Origin: Lucinisca nassula
Lineage: Eukaryota > Mollusca > Bivalvia > Lucinida > Lucinidae
Reading direction: 5' to 3'
Assembly: GCA_963580285.1 (NCBI GenBank)
Contig: OY757013.1
Location: 151,455,900 to 151,519,899 of the forward strand
DNA length: 64,000 bases
Below the pieces are notes generated by a model that saw only the letters and a program-made list of their open reading frames with translations, was not told the DNA's origin and did no database searches. The translations under genes were made by a program, and so were the position numbers. Below, piece by piece: positions 1-11,373 of the stretch (the first letter of the stretch is position 1; each line of letters opens with the position of its first letter).

Positions 1-1600
1 ATTTTGAAAAGGCTTTGCGTAGTTTATGGTACCGATAACCCTGATTAAGGAGTTTAGCCGTTAATAATTTATTACGAGTGTTGAAGTCAGTTACATGACT
101 ACACACTCTAGCAAATCGAATTAATTGCGAAATATAAACGCCATAGGATGGCGCACGAGGAACATCACCATCCAAAAAAGGAAAATTTACAATCTCAAAA
201 TCAAAGTCATCGCGTTTATCATAAATTTTGCACGAAACAAATCCATCTACAATAGACAGATGTAAATCCAAAAACGGGGCCTCGGTATCAGAAGAATTTG
301 CTTTATTTAACTGAAGTTCTAGGGGGTAAATCTGACTGATCAAACCATCAAAATAGGTATTATCAATATTTAATAAATCATCTAAATATCTAGAAGTAGA
401 GCTAAAAGCTTCAATAATTTCAGATTGGTTATCAATGGAAAGCGACAAAATGAAGTCTCTTTCATAACAATACAAGAACAGATCTGCCACAAGAGGTGCG
501 CAATTAGTACCCATCGGAATACCCACAATTTGTCTAAATAACTTAGTACCGAATCTAATATAAATATTGTCAAGTAGAAAGGTGAGGGCATCACACACTT
601 TCTGACATGACCAAAGTGTATAATTCTTATGCTCTTTAGAAGTGAAAAATGCATTTCTGACATTACATGCAAGATAGAGAGAATCTTCTCTGTGAAAAGT
701 CCATTCAATTAAATCATTAAGCTTTTCTTTTATAAGATTATGAGGAAGTGTAGTGTAAAGAGTGGAAAAATCGTAGGTAGACAGACTAGAAGCACGAAAA
801 TGTCTAGATTTCAATTTATTTAAAACCTCATTCGAATTTTTTATAGACCAAAACAGATTTCTTCCTGATCTTTCAAAGACTTTATCACAATATTTAATTA
901 CATGCGTTTTTATAGCAGTAAGACAGGAAGTTAAAAATTTAGAAAGTTCAGTGGTAGTGCAAGAGCTAGAATTTGCAATAAACCGTGCTTTGTAAGGTTT
1001 TTTATGAAGTTTTGGTAACCAGTATAGCGTAGGAAGCTTGTCTTGGCCTTCGTTAACACACACAGCAAACTTGGTGGCTGAAAGACAAACATGTTTATCT
1101 ACTATAGCTCTCTCTTCAGCTAAAGGCTGAAGTTCATAGGCCATAGTACCACCAAGCTCCTGCTTAAGCGTGTTAACATAGTGGAGCCGTCACACAACGA
1201 CGACGTTGTTAGCGGCCTTGTCTGCAGGGGCCAAAACAAACTTCTTATGAAATTCTTGAATACCTAGTTTAAGATGACGTAAAGACGTCTTGGGCTTAGG
1301 AGGTAATAAGTTAGTATTTTGAGAATAGAAAGAAATGCGTTTATTTACTAGTTTTAAAATGCTAAGTTTCCAGTCCTTAAGGGCTTTATGCTCAACATAC
1401 TCTCGCTTACACCATCGATTACCGAATTCATTCAAGGAAGCAGCGATTTCATCTCTACATTTACTGAAATCAATTTTAGAAGGAAACCGATATTTCGGTC
1501 CTTTAGAAATTATATTCCTTATCCTAGAATCAGGAATAATTTTCAAATTGCCAGTAATTACATGACCAGCAGCAGGATAGCAATACTTTGAGTAAACCTG
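1..1600 (-). pseudogene. Penelope-like element reverse transcriptase, partial, one in-frame stop
   Basis: Read on the minus strand, one frame is open from about 1600 to the left edge of the window except for a single TGA at about 1190. The upstream part contains GHVITGN and KGPKYRFPSKIDF, followed by LAPADKAANNVVVV. After the stop come LYWLPKLHKKPYKARFIA, then YDFSTLYTTLPH, GIPMGTNCAPLVADLFLY and, further on, RYLDDLLNI. These are the fingers/palm blocks of a Penelope-like (PLE) reverse transcriptase, and YLDD carries the catalytic aspartates. A GIY-YIG endonuclease domain, usual after the RT in many PLEs, would lie beyond position 1 and cannot be seen. The N-terminus is cut by a SINE at 1594-1740. 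The near-intact frame suggests recent activity, but the stop and the 5' truncation make this copy a pseudogene. PLE assignment is from motif recall; no search was run. Confidence 0.85.
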
Positions 1601-1740
1601 CCTAGGCAAAGCGGTGCTAGTCGGACCGTCCATGCTTATAAATAAACCCTATTGGTTTCATTGGGCGGCAGGGCTTGAGATGTCAGCTATACAGTGTTGA
1701 CTGGGACGTTAAACCCCAAATGAAACAAACAAACAAAAAA
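1594..1740 (+). repeat. SINE family 2, 5'-truncated copy
   Basis: The text from CCTGCCTAGGCAAAGCGG through GTCGGACCGTCCATGCTT and GTTGACTGGGACGTTAAAC to an AAACAAACAAAC tail matches the 3' half of the SINE found complete at 62916-63202 and 61460-61759. The middle is shortened. It abuts the 5' end of the PLE frame. The next 200 bases (1741-1947) are AT-rich with no recognisable feature. Confidence 0.75.
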
Positions 1741-2025
1741 CTAGTTGACATTTTATTGTTTATAAATGCCAAATACGTGCAAAATCAGACAAAAGACAAT
1801 AAAAAGAGCTGTTTAGAATAACCTTTATAATTTTACAATACTCCTTTTTTTCTTTTTTTAATGTTGTTTATTATTATTATTTTCTTTTGTTTGAATTTCT
1901 CTATTATAAATAGTTTCTAGTTGTGCTTTTTCATGGTATCTGCTTTTTTAGCTCCACTGGCCGAAGGCCAGCGGGGCTATTGTCATGGCCCTGTGTCCGT
2001 CGTGCGTCCGTGCGTTAACTTTTTC

Positions 2026-2864
2026 TTTAAACATCTTCTCCTCCTAAACTACTGGGCCAATTGTAACCAAACTTCACAGGAATGTTCCTTACATAGTCCT
2101 CTTCTAAATTCCTTCAAAGAATTTTGTTACACCCAGAACTCTGGTTGCCATGGCAACAAAACCACAAAAAATTAAAAATCTTTTAAAATCTTCTCCTCCA
2201 AAACCACCTGTTGGATTTCATTTTTATTTTGCATGACTGTTCCTTGGGTTGACCTCTTTCAGATTCCTTGAAGAAATTTTGATCCGACAAAAACATGGCC
2301 GCCATGGGCGGGGCTTATTTTCCCTTTTTAACATATAGTGTAATGCTAAAACATCTTCTCCTCCTAAACTATTGGGCCCATTGTAACCAAACTTCACAGG
2401 AATGTTCCTTACTTAGTCCTCTTCTAAATTCCTTCATAGAATTTTGTTACACCCAGAACTCTGGTTGCCATGGCAACAAAACAACACAAAATATTAAAAA
2501 TCTTTAAAAATCTTCTCCTCCAAAACCACCTGTTGGATTTCATTTTTATTTTGCATGAATGTTCCTTGGGTGGACCCCTTTCAGATTCCTTGAAGAAATT
2601 TTGATCCGACAAAAAACATGGCCGCCATGGGCGGGGCTTATTTTCCCTATTTAACATATAGTGTAATGCTAAAACATCTTCTCCTCCTAAACTACTGGGC
2701 CAATTGTAACCAAACTTCACAGGAATGTTCCTTACTTAGTCCTCACCTAAATTCCTTCAAAGAATTTTGTTACACCCAGAACTCTGGTTGCCATGGCAAC
2801 AAAACCACACAAAAAATTAAAAATCTTTAAACATCTCCTCCAAACCCACCTGTTGGATTTCATT
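2026..2864 (+). repeat. 323-bp tandem array of E7, part 1
   Basis: AAACATCTTCTCCTCCTAAAC recurs at about 2026, 2349 and 2671. Each unit runs through ACCAAACTTCACAGGAATG, TTGCCATGGCAAC and ACATGGCCGCCATGGGCGGG. The third unit is interrupted at 2865 by E7b and resumes at 5097. Confidence 0.85.
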
Positions 2865-5096
2865 ATCCCCTCGCACAACATAGTTGTGAGGGGGGATATA
2901 GCATTTGTCCCGTACGTAAGTACGTATTTTTGTCATCGCTCTAGCGCCACGTACGTACGTACTTTTGTCATCGCTCTAGCGCCACTTACGTACGTACTTT
3001 TGTCATCGCTCTAGCGCCTACATTTCTTGACCGATTTTAATATAACTTCACACGACGTTCCTTACGACAATATCTGGAGCAAGATCGACTTTCAAGGTCA
3101 TGACCTCAAGGTCAAGGTCACTCTGGCTATTTTTTGAAAAACTTTGTCATGGCTCTAGCGCCTACATTTCTCCCCCAATTTCAATATAACTTCAAACAAA
3201 TGATCCTTATAAAAATATCTCGAGCGAGTTGGACTTTCAAGGTCATGACCTCAAGGTCAAGGTCACTGTGGCTATTTTTAGAAAAAACATTGTCATCGCT
3301 CTAGCGCTTACATTTCTTCACCAATTTCAATATAACTTTACACAAATGATCCTTATAAAAATATCTTGAGCGAGTTCCACTTTCAAGGTCATGGCTTCAA
3401 GGTCAAGGTCACAGTGGCTATTTTTAGAAAAACTTTGTCATCGCTCTAGCTCCTACATTTCTTTACTGATTTCAATATAACTTCACACAAATGTTCCTTA
3501 TGACAATATCTTGAGCGAGTTGGACTTTCAAGGTCATGACCTCAAGGTCAAGGTCACTGTGGCAATTTTTAGAAAAACATTTTCATCGCTCTAGCGCCTA
3601 CATTTCTTCACCAATTTCAATATAACTTCCTTATAAAAATATCTCCAGCGAGTTCGACTTTCCAACTCATGGCCTCAAGGTCAGGGTCACTGTGGCTATT
3701 TTTAGAAAAAATTTTGTCATCGCTCTATCGCCTATATTTCTTCACTGATTTCAATATAACTTCACACAAATGTTCCTTATGACAATATCTCGTGCGGGTT
3801 CGACTATCAATGTCAAGGCCTCAAGGTCAAGGTCACTGTGGCTATTTTTTAGAAAAACTTGTCATCGCTCTAGCGTTTACATTTCTTCACCAATTTCAAT
3901 ATAACTTCATACAAATGTTCCTTATGACAATATCTCTAGCGAGTTCCACTTTCAAGGTCAAGGTCACTGTGTCTATTTTTAGAAAAACTTCGTCATCCCT
4001 CTAGCGGTTACATTTCTTCATCGATTTCAATATAACTTCACACAAATGTTCCTTATGACAATATCTCACCATTTCGACTTTCAAGGTCAAGGTCACTATG
4101 GCTATTTTTAGAAAACTTTGTTATCGCTCCAGCGCCTACATTTCTTCACTGATTTCAATATAACTTCACACAAATGTTGCTTATGACAATACCTCGAACG
4201 AGTTTGACTTTCAAGGTCAAGGTCACTGTGGCTATTTTTAGAAAAACTTTGTCATTGCTCTAGCGCTTACATTTTTTTCACCAATTTCAATATTACTTCA
4301 CACAAATGTTCTTTATAGCAATATCTCTAGTGAGTTCCACTTTCAAGGTCAAGGTCACTGTGGCTATTTTTAGAAAAACTTTGTCATGGCTCTAGCGCTT
4401 ACATTTCCTCATCCATTTCAATATAACTTCACACAAATGTTCCTTATGACAATACCTGGAGCGAGTTTGACTTTCAAGGTCAAGGTCACTGTGGCTATTT
4501 TTAGAAAAACTTTGTCATTGCTCTAGCACTTACATTTTTTTCACAAATTTCAATATAACTTCACACAAATGTTCCTTATGACAATATCTCGAGCTATTTA
4601 GACTTTCAAGGTCAAGGTCACTGTGGCTATTTTTAGAAAAACTTTGTCATCGCTCTAGCGCCTACATTTAATGATGGATTGTAATAGAACTTCACACAAA
4701 TGTTTCTTATGATAATATCTCGACTTACTTCGACTTTCAAGGTCATGACCTCAAAGTCAAGGTCACTGTGGCTATCTTTAGAAAAACTTTGTCATCCCTC
4801 TACCGCCTACATTTATTAACAGATTTTAATATGACTTCACACAAAAGATGCTTATGATAATATCTTGAGCAAGATCTACTTTCGTGGTCATGGCCTCAAG
4901 TCAAGGTCACTATGGCTATTTTTAGAGAAACGTCATCACTCTAGAATGTACATTTATTGGAGGATTTTTAAACAAACTTTACACAAATGTTGCATATAAT
5001 AATATCTCAAGCAAGTTGGACTTTTGCCATTTCAGTGTTTTCCACACACGAAGTTGTCTAGTGTGAGGGGATTTGTATCGCATGCGATGCCTTGTT
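2865..5096 (+). mobile_element. HINE E7b, nested in E7, AAGGTCA-rich repeats
   Basis: The insertion site is exact. Left flank ...GGATTTCATT and right flank TTTATTTTGCATG rejoin to the uninterrupted sequence seen in the other E7 units (about 2213 and 2535). The head ATCCCCTCGCACAACATAG is matched by a subterminal GTGTGAGGGGAT near 5061, then a perfect ATCGCATGCGAT hairpin and GCCTTGTT. The head is followed by GTACGTACGTAC repeats. There is no coding sequence. Confidence 0.85.
3010..4990 (+). repeat. 130-148 bp tandem array with AAGGTCA half-sites
   Basis: About 14 diverged units carry CATCGCTCTAGCGCCTAC, TTTCAATATAACTTCACAC and TCAAGGTCAAGGTCACTG. Exact AGGTCATGACCT palindromes lie near 3098, 3240, 3531 and 4739. 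Most units keep at least the direct AGGTCAAGGTCA repeat. Confidence 0.9.
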
Positions 5097-5600
5097 TTTA
5101 TTTTGCATGAATGTTCCTTGGGTGGACCTCTTTTAGATTCCTTGAAGAAATTTTGATCCGACAAAAAACATGGCCGCCATGGGTGGGGCTTATTTTCACT
5201 ATTTAACATATAACGTAATGCTAAAAAATCATTTTCTGCAAAAGTACTTGTGGGATTTCATTGTAATTTGCATGAATTGTCCTTGGGTGGACTGTTGTTA
5301 GATTCCTTGAAAAAAATTTGATCTTACAAAAAAACATGGCCGCCATGGGCGAGGCTTATTTTCACTATATAACATATAGTGTAATGCTGAAAATATTTTC
5401 TGCAAAAGTTCTTGTTTTATTTCATAGTTATTTGGCATGCATGTTCCTTGGGTGGACCTCTGTCAGATTCCTTGAAGAAATTTTGATCCGACATAAAACA
5501 TGGCTGCAGTGGGCGGGGTTTATTTTCACTATATAACATGTAGTGTAATGTTAAAAAAGTCTTCTCTTCTTCAAAAGTTCTTGTTTATTTATTTATTTAA
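5097..5600 (+). repeat. 323-bp-type array of E7, part 2 (shortened units)
   Basis: GAATGTTCCTTGGGTGGACC followed by CATGGCCGCCATGGG recurs at about 5108, 5276 and 5440. These units are shorter (about 165 bp) than in part 1. The stretch 5600-5960 is AT-rich with no recognisable feature. Confidence 0.75.
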
Positions 5601-5962
5601 AAGTACCTTCCTGTATCTGAATTAATCTCCTCCAATTTTGCTGACTATCACATATCTATAGAGGTCCACCTACAAATTGTCATTCTAAAATTCAAAACAT
5701 CAGAAATTTCACATGCCCATCACACTGGTGATAGAACTGATGTTTTCAACACAAACTCTATTTATACGACTTGATGTTTCAAAATAAATTCAAAATACTG
5801 AGGGAGATTGATTTATTAGACCTAATTATACTACAGTGTCAACAGTTCTCCAGATCCCTGAGGGTTAAAATGGCTTAGTTGAAAAGGGAGGCATACCGAA
5901 TCCGACGGAGGAAAGGAAAAAATAAATAAATAAAGAAATAAAAACATAAATCTGTTCATTTT

Positions 5963-6800
5963 TTAGCTCCACTGGCCAAAGACCGGCGGGTCTTATGTTA
6001 TATGTTATGGCCCTGTGTCTGTTGTGCGTCTGTGCGGTTGTGCATCTGTGCGTTAACTTTTTTCTTTAAACATTTCCTCCTTAACTGCTTGGTCGATTGT
6101 AACCAAACTTCACAGGAATGTTTCTCACATAGTCCTCTTCTGAATTCCTTCAAAGAATTTTGTTACATGCAGAACAAAATGGCATCGAAAGCAAAAAAAA
6201 ATATTTAAAAATCTTCTCCAAAACCGCTCAATGGATTTTATTCTTATTTTGCATGAATGTTCCTTGGGTTGACCTCTGTCAGATTCCTTGAAGAAATTCG
6301 GATCAGGCAAAAAACATGGCCACCATGGCCATGCCCCACATGACTGCCATGGCCATGCCCCTTGGCTCATTAGCTTTCAAAGACTTATATGGGGAAAAGT
6401 TTTAAAAACCTTCTCCTCCAAAACCACTCAACGTAATGGATTTCATTCTTACTTTGCATGAATGTTCCTTGGGTGGACCTCTGTCAGATTCCTTGAAGCA
6501 ATTTTGATCAGACAAAAAACATGGCCACCATTGACACGCCCATTGGCAAATTAACTTCCATAGACTCATAAAGGGATCTTTTTTTTTTTTTTTAATCTTC
6601 TCCTCCAAAACCGCTAAATGGATTTCGTTCTTAATTTTCATGAATGTTCCTTGTGTCTACCATTGTCAGATTCATTGAAGAAATTTTGATCAGACAAAAA
6701 AAATGGCCGCCATGGCCACCACCTTAGGCTCATTAGCTTCCATAGACCAATAAACGGAAAAACTTCTTCTCTGAAACCATAAAGCCTAAAGCTAAGACAT
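5963..6800 (+). repeat. second E7-type head and following units
   Basis: TTAGCTCCACTGGCCAAAG at 5964 repeats the head at 1950 with changes. It is followed by ACCAAACTTCACAGGAATG and four GAATGTTCCTTGGG/CATGGCC units. It may be the start of an independent element using the tail at 7866. Confidence 0.7.
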
Positions 6801-6801
6801 T

Positions 6802-6983
6802 TACAGTAAAACCTGTCTTAGTGGCCACCTCTATTAAGCAAGCAACCTGTCTTAAGCAAGCAGGCATTCAGTTCCCAAGAAAGGCAGATGTGTTAAATTT
6901 CACCTGTATTAAGCAAGAACCTGTCTTAAGCAAGCATATTTTGACTATCCCTTAGGCACTTGCTTAATACAGGTTGAACTGTA
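6802..6983. mobile_element. MITE with CAGT...ACTG ends, TA-flanked
   Basis: TACAGTAAAACCTGTCTTAG at the left and AATACAGGTTGAACTGTA at the right are imperfect inverted repeats bounded by TA. Internal AAGCAAGCA motifs recur. TA target and CAGT ends suggest a Tc1/mariner-type non-autonomous element inserted in E7. Confidence 0.65.
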
Positions 6984-6989
6984 GTATGT

Positions 6990-7560
6990 AGCAAAGTTAT
7001 GTGGTCACCTACTAAGTCCTGCGAACTATGACTCTTGAGTCCAAATTGGCAACGCCCCGGTGCTTAGTAGCTCCCATAGACTAATAATGACAAAATCTTG
7101 AAACTTTTCTCCTCTGAAACCATAAGGCCAAGAGCTTAGTATGTAGCAACTTGAAGTATTCATCTGCATAAATCCTGCCAACTATGCCCCTGGGGTCCAA
7201 ATTGGCCACACTCTGAGGCCCATAAGCTCCCATAGACTTATACTGGGAAAAACTGACAAAAATCTTCTCTGAAACCATCAGTGCCCAGAGCTTAGATATT
7301 AAGTATGCAGCAACGTCAAGTGGTCACTCAAATAAATCCTGCCAACAATGCCCCTGGGGTAAAAAATTGGTCACGCCCAGAGGCATATTAGTTCCCATAG
7401 ACTTATAATAGGAAAAAACTTAAAAAAAGTCTTCTTCTCTGAAACCATAAGGCCCAGAGCTTTAGATATTTAGAACGGAGCAATGCCAAATGGTCACTCA
7501 CATAAATCCTGCCAACCATGGCTCTGGGGTCCAAAAAATATAGAATGGACATTCCTTGGG
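6990..7560 (+). repeat. E7 array, part 3, about 185-bp units
   Basis: CTTCTCTGAAACCATAAGGCC / CCTGCCAACTATGCCCCTGG motifs recur near 7090, 7260 and 7435. These units differ from the 5' array but share the TCTCTGAAACCA phrase with E4 and E5. Confidence 0.75.
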
Positions 7561-7576
7561 TGGATCACTTGTTTCT

Positions 7577-7801
7577 TTTTTACCCATTGCATGCGGGAAA
7601 ACCCTAAATGGGTACCTTGGCAAACAGTGCTGGCCCAGATCAGACCCCACAGAACAGCATGTCTGATCAGGGCCTGCACTATTTGCTAACAGAATTTTCC
7701 ATCAAAAATAGAAAAAAAAATAGGCCTGACACCCCTTATATGACAAATGGACTGGTCCAACATATAGCAATAGAAGAGTCCACTAGTATACCATTGGTTA
7801 A
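7577..7801. mobile_element. palindrome-core MITE, diverged
   Basis: It starts near TACCCATTGCATGCGGGAA and ends ACCATTGGTTAA. Inside, GCAAACAGTGCTGGCCCAGA and TCAGGGCCTGCACTATTTGC form the arm pair shared by many palindromes in this window. Confidence 0.55.
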
Positions 7802-7866
7802 TGTAATAAATATGACAATTGTCTGAAGTTAGCCGGTGGAGCGACAGGCCCTCTTGGGCCTCTTGT

Positions 7867-8250
7867 TTAGGATTTCCTCATTGCAAGTAATTTCACCAGG
7901 ATTTCTTAATTTTAAATACCTTATATTACATGTAGGATGTAGGATACCTTATTGTATAAATTCTTGTTTTCATGACCTTCAAAAAAATATCTCAATATCA
8001 AATTAATTCTAAACAACAGTGCAGACCCAGATGGACATTTTCCACTGGACACTTGCAGTTAAAGCAATGCAGTATCATTGGCTATCTAGCATCATGACAT
8101 TGCATTGACTTTGATATGATGTTGCCTACACCTAGGATGCCTGCTGAGCCATCGTTTCATATTTATAAATGCTAGCCTAGAGATATTTCATACTCCAACA
8201 CAACCTCCTTTTAACACTGTTGTTGGGGTCAGAAACAGAAACTGTGTTTA
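7867..8250. other. no gene seen
   Basis: AT-rich sequence. The end (8200-8250, AACACTGTTGTTGGGGTC) resembles the end of the MITE repeated at 8760-8810 and 34200-34250. Nothing else is recognisable. Confidence 0.5.
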
Positions 8251-8263
8251 TTAACAAGTGTGT

Positions 8264-8565
8264 TTTGTTTGTTTGATTTGAGGTTTAACGTCCCGGTCAA
8301 CACTGTGAAGGTTATTTTGGAGACGTTGCTTCCAATTTTGTGGGACTTTTACCCAACATTGAGATGAAATGACAACTCAAGCCCTGTTGTCCAATGAAAC
8401 CAATAAGGTTTATAAGCATGGACGGTCTGACTCGCACTGCTTTGCCTGGGCTGGCTTAGATCCTGTAAGCAGTTTACCAGTACTAGTGTGTGGCTGGTTT
8501 CAGCTCTGTGTGGAAGCATCATGCAGCCCATCTATTTCTTCAAACTCCAATGGGCGGGGGTCCAG
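8264..8565 (-). mobile_element. SINE family 2, full-length, with target-site duplication
   Basis: The reverse complement runs from CCCGCCCATTGGAGTTTGAA through ATGGGCTGCATGATGCTTCC and TTGGAAGCAACGTCTCC to an AAACAAACA tail. The 13-bp repeat TTAACAAGTGTGT flanks it at 8251-8263 and 8566-8578, as expected for target-primed insertion. Confidence 0.9.
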
Positions 8566-8578
8566 TTAACAAGTGTGT

Positions 8579-8812
8579 AATACCCCAAAAAGAAAGTAAA
8601 GATTATATAGAAAATTGACCATGTATCGTCATTTTTTCTGTATTATCTGTACAGTTTTCTATCTATCTTTGGACCATGTTATATCATAAACCTTGTTATA
8701 ATGAATTTATATTTACAAAATTACAAAATGCTAGTCTAGAAAATGGTTTATAGTACATTACATCCTCTTTATACGAGTAGCACTGTTGTTGGGGTCCAAA
8801 GCAGAAACCATG
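8579..8812. repeat. MITE fragment (hydra-like TATATAGAAAA family)
   Basis: ATTATATAGAAAATTGACC ... CACTGTTGTTGGGGTCC matches the element interrupted by E10 (32510-34250) and the copy at 39255-39495. Confidence 0.5.
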
Positions 8813-9067
8813 TTAATTGACCCATAAGATGCCAATCACAACAATAGTCATTTGCTGTTATCGTCTGCTGGTAACTTTAAAAGTCATTTTTGCAAACAGT
8901 ATGGACCCAGATCAGACTGCCCCTGTAGGACTAGTCTGATCTGGGTCCACACTGTTTGCCTGTATGCAAAAACATGTTTTAATAGCTTGCAAGAAGACGA
9001 AGCAGATGACATAAACAGACAACATTTCCAGATGCAGTTTTTTCATGGCATCTTAAGGGTTAGTTAA
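8813..9067. mobile_element. TTAA-flanked MITE with palindromic core
   Basis: TTAATTGACCCATAAGATGC at the left pairs with GCATCTTAAGGGTTAGTTAA at the right. The core (about 8890-8957) is a near-perfect palindrome with arms ACAGTATGGACCCAGATCAG / CTGATCTGGGTCCACACTGT. Relatives lie at 31797-31988, 48165-48394, 53375-53615 and, split by E4, at 43925-46480. Confidence 0.75.
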
Positions 9068-9590
9068 ATAACATGTTTTATCATACATTTAGTATAAAAT
9101 ACTTAGTTTTTGAATATGCGATACGAACGTGACACCAATGCTTTTATCACGCTTGCACGTGCTGCCATATCGCATGGGCTTTGTCATACCCCAAAAATCC
9201 ATATCACAACCCTTTATCGCACCTCTAAGCCTTTATCATACCTCTGACGTCACCCTATTTGGAACACGCGGCGTTCTTCCTTTTGCGGCATTTCGCATAT
9301 ATTGTACAGGACGCCATTTGCAATATTTTCGTCTGTTCGAACTGTTTGGCAAAAAAAAACAAAAAAAAACATGGCACGGCGCAGCGTCAATACGAGAGGA
9401 AAATGGGCGAAAGAATGATGCAGGGGATTGCTGGCAGACTTGTTCATCTGTCAATCTCAAGGATCTCTTAAATTACATAGCTAGACCGAAGATAATGAGA
9501 TTCTCATTGTAACTTTGGTATTAGGCAGATGCAATTAATACAATTTATTTTGAACATTTTTTTTAAAAGTGAAATGTATGATAAATAGAT
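9068..9590. other. no gene seen
   Basis: A locally GC-richer block (9120-9460) contains overlapping short open frames but none resembles a known protein. Two A-runs lie at 9350-9372. I see no splice-bounded exon. Confidence 0.4.
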
Positions 9591-9593
9591 TAT

Positions 9594-9706
9594 GATATGG
9601 CATTTTTCATACCATACCCCATATCAGCCCTCGACCCATATGATATGGGAGTCTCGGGCTGATATGGGGTATGATATGAAAAGTGCCATATGATAATCTC
9701 TATATA
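9594..9706. repeat. 113-bp near-perfect palindrome
   Basis: ATTATGATATGGCATTTTTC at the left is mirrored by GAAAAGTGCCATATGATAAT at the right. The inner arms CCATATCAGCCC / GGGCTGATATGG are separated by a short loop. It is probably the core of a fold-back MITE. Confidence 0.75.
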
Positions 9707-9889
9707 TCCGAACAAAAATGTATACATTATATAGAAAAATGACTATCATTCTGTGGTCATTTTCTATATAATCAGTAAACTTCTTAGATCCATATTTAAT
9801 CTGTATTTTATCCAAATTCATATTACAGCAAAGAGTATTGCAAAGATTTTTGTAATATAGCATATTACAATAGAATTACTAGACCCAGT

Positions 9890-10126
9890 CCGGCAACGTT
9901 CTTTTGTGGAGATTAATCATGAAATCTTTTCTACGGTCATTCTCTCCCTTCCGCTGATTCAAGAAGGGCAGTTGTCAGTTTCTGGCGAAAGAATGTGCAC
10001 TGTACTGGTTAACAGCTTACGTATAAGCCTGCCCAGGAATGTGTGGACAGGTATACTGACCGGCTCAAAAATGACCTAAATAGTGTTGACTGGGCCATTA
10101 AACTCCATTACAAACAAACAAACAAA
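9890..10126 (+). mobile_element. SINE family 1, 5'-truncated, with target-site duplication
   Basis: It matches the 3' part of the SINE at 35619-35908 (GGAGATTAATCATGAAATC, CCGCTGATTCAAGAAGGGCA, GTTGACTGGGCCATTAAAC, then AAACAAACAAAC). ACTAGACCCAGT occurs at 9878-9889 and 10127-10138 as the target duplication. Confidence 0.9.
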
Positions 10127-10251
10127 ACTAGACCCAGTGTAAATATAAGAACAGAAATGCCAGAGAACTTAGTGTAGACTCAGCTTACACTGTTCCCAAT
10201 AAATGATCCAGAACAAAGACAAATGTACACTAGAATCGCGCAGTCGATGGC

Positions 10252-11223
10252 AAGCCATTGCATATCCCCACGCTTCCTCGCGGGCCCCACCCCCTGGGCC
10301 ATCCCCTAGGGGTGTTTGAGCCGAGGGGTAAAATTTTGATTTTGATGTATTCTACTCATCATGCCGTTCAATTTAATATGCTACACGACCATGTTCTGAA
10401 AACTTTGATTTTTTTTATCCCCAAGGTGCCCCACCCCTGGCCCCACTCCCAGGGGTAAGATAAAAAATCCTAAAGTGTTATGCACTCCCTAGACCAAAGT
10501 TTTATCAGTTCCCAAAGTTTCAAGTTTCTATCTATAACGGTCTAGGAGGAGTTATACGGTAGCAGTAATGTATGGGGGTAAAGGTGTCAAAATCAGTTTT
10601 TGACCTCTGGTGACCTCAAAATTGACCCCAGGGGTCATCTTTTGGTTGTAATGTTTTCTACTCATCATGCCGTTCGCTTTGATATATTACACGACCATGT
10701 TCTGGAAATTTTAATTTTTGACCCCCGCGGGCCCCACCCCCTGGGCCCACCCGTAGGGGTATGATAAAAATTCCGAAATTGTCATGCACTCCCCAGACCA
10801 AAGATCTATCAGTTACCAAAGTTTCAAGTTTCAATCTATAACCGTCTAGGAGTTATCTGGTAAAGGGGTCAAAATCAGTTTTTGACCACTGGTGACCTCA
10901 AAATTGACCCGAGAGGTCAAATTTTGGTTGTAATGTTTTCTACTCATCATGCCGTTCGCTTTGATATATTACACGACCATGTTCTGAAAATTTTGATTTT
11001 TGACCCCCGCTGGCCCCACCCCCTGGGCCCACCCGTAGGGGTGTGATCAAAATTCCCAAAGTGTCGTGCACTCCCCAGACCAAAGATCTATCAGTTCCCA
11101 AAGTTTCAAGTTTCTATCTATAACCGTCTAGAAGAAATTATCCGGTAAGAGGGACGGACGGACGTACGGACGATGAAGACCATTACAATATCCCCACTTT
11201 TTCTTCGAAAAGCGTGGGGATAA
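10252..11223 (+). mobile_element. HINE E8 with TATCCCCACGCTT ends
   Basis: The head TATCCCCACGCTT (10263) is mirrored by AAGCGTGGGGATA at the tail (about 11210). The interior holds about 2.5 units of roughly 340 bp with GCCCCACCCCCTGGGCCCAC, ACACGACCATGTTCTG and GACCAAAGATCTATCAGTT. GGACGGACGGACGTACGGACG stands before the tail. The head is short and lacks the usual second hairpin arm. Confidence 0.65.
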
Positions 11224-11373
11224 CAAAGACCTGTGTGACGTGCTAAGTATCAGCCTGCACAGCCACAGAGTTTGACCACAGTTTTTGCCTCTAACTGTTT
11301 GAACATAGCAAGAGACTCAGACTTGACTGCGCAGTACACAGGCTGATCCAGAGTCTTTGCTAGTCACACAGAG
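11224..11373. other. no feature seen
   Basis: A 150-base spacer between E8 and the mariner remnant. Nothing recognisable. Confidence 0.4.

Larger units (their letters stand above)
1948..7866 (+). mobile_element. HINE E7: Helentron-like element with 323-bp repeats and nested insertions
   Basis: The head at 1950 (AGCTCCACTGGCCGAAGGCC) forms a hairpin and is followed by a GTCCGTCGTGCGTCCGTGCG stretch. The tail near 7833 reads CCGGTGGAGCGA, the reverse of the head, followed by a GGCCCTCTTGGGCC hairpin and TCTTGTTT. A terminal repeat at the 5' end matched by a subterminal one at the 3' end, then a hairpin and CTTGTT, fits the asymmetric ends of Helentron-derived non-autonomous elements (established for DINE-1/HINE; family assignment here is inference). 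No transposition gene is present. A second head (5966) has no tail of its own, so this may be two merged elements. Confidence 0.7.

Noticed and set aside
382..708. 108-codon minus-strand open frame
   Set aside because: Wrong frame of the same strand; the real Penelope reading passes through here with GIPMGTNCAP.
9129..9512. 127-codon frame in a GC-richer block
   Set aside because: Several overlapping frames are open on both strands, no family resemblance, and A-runs interrupt it.
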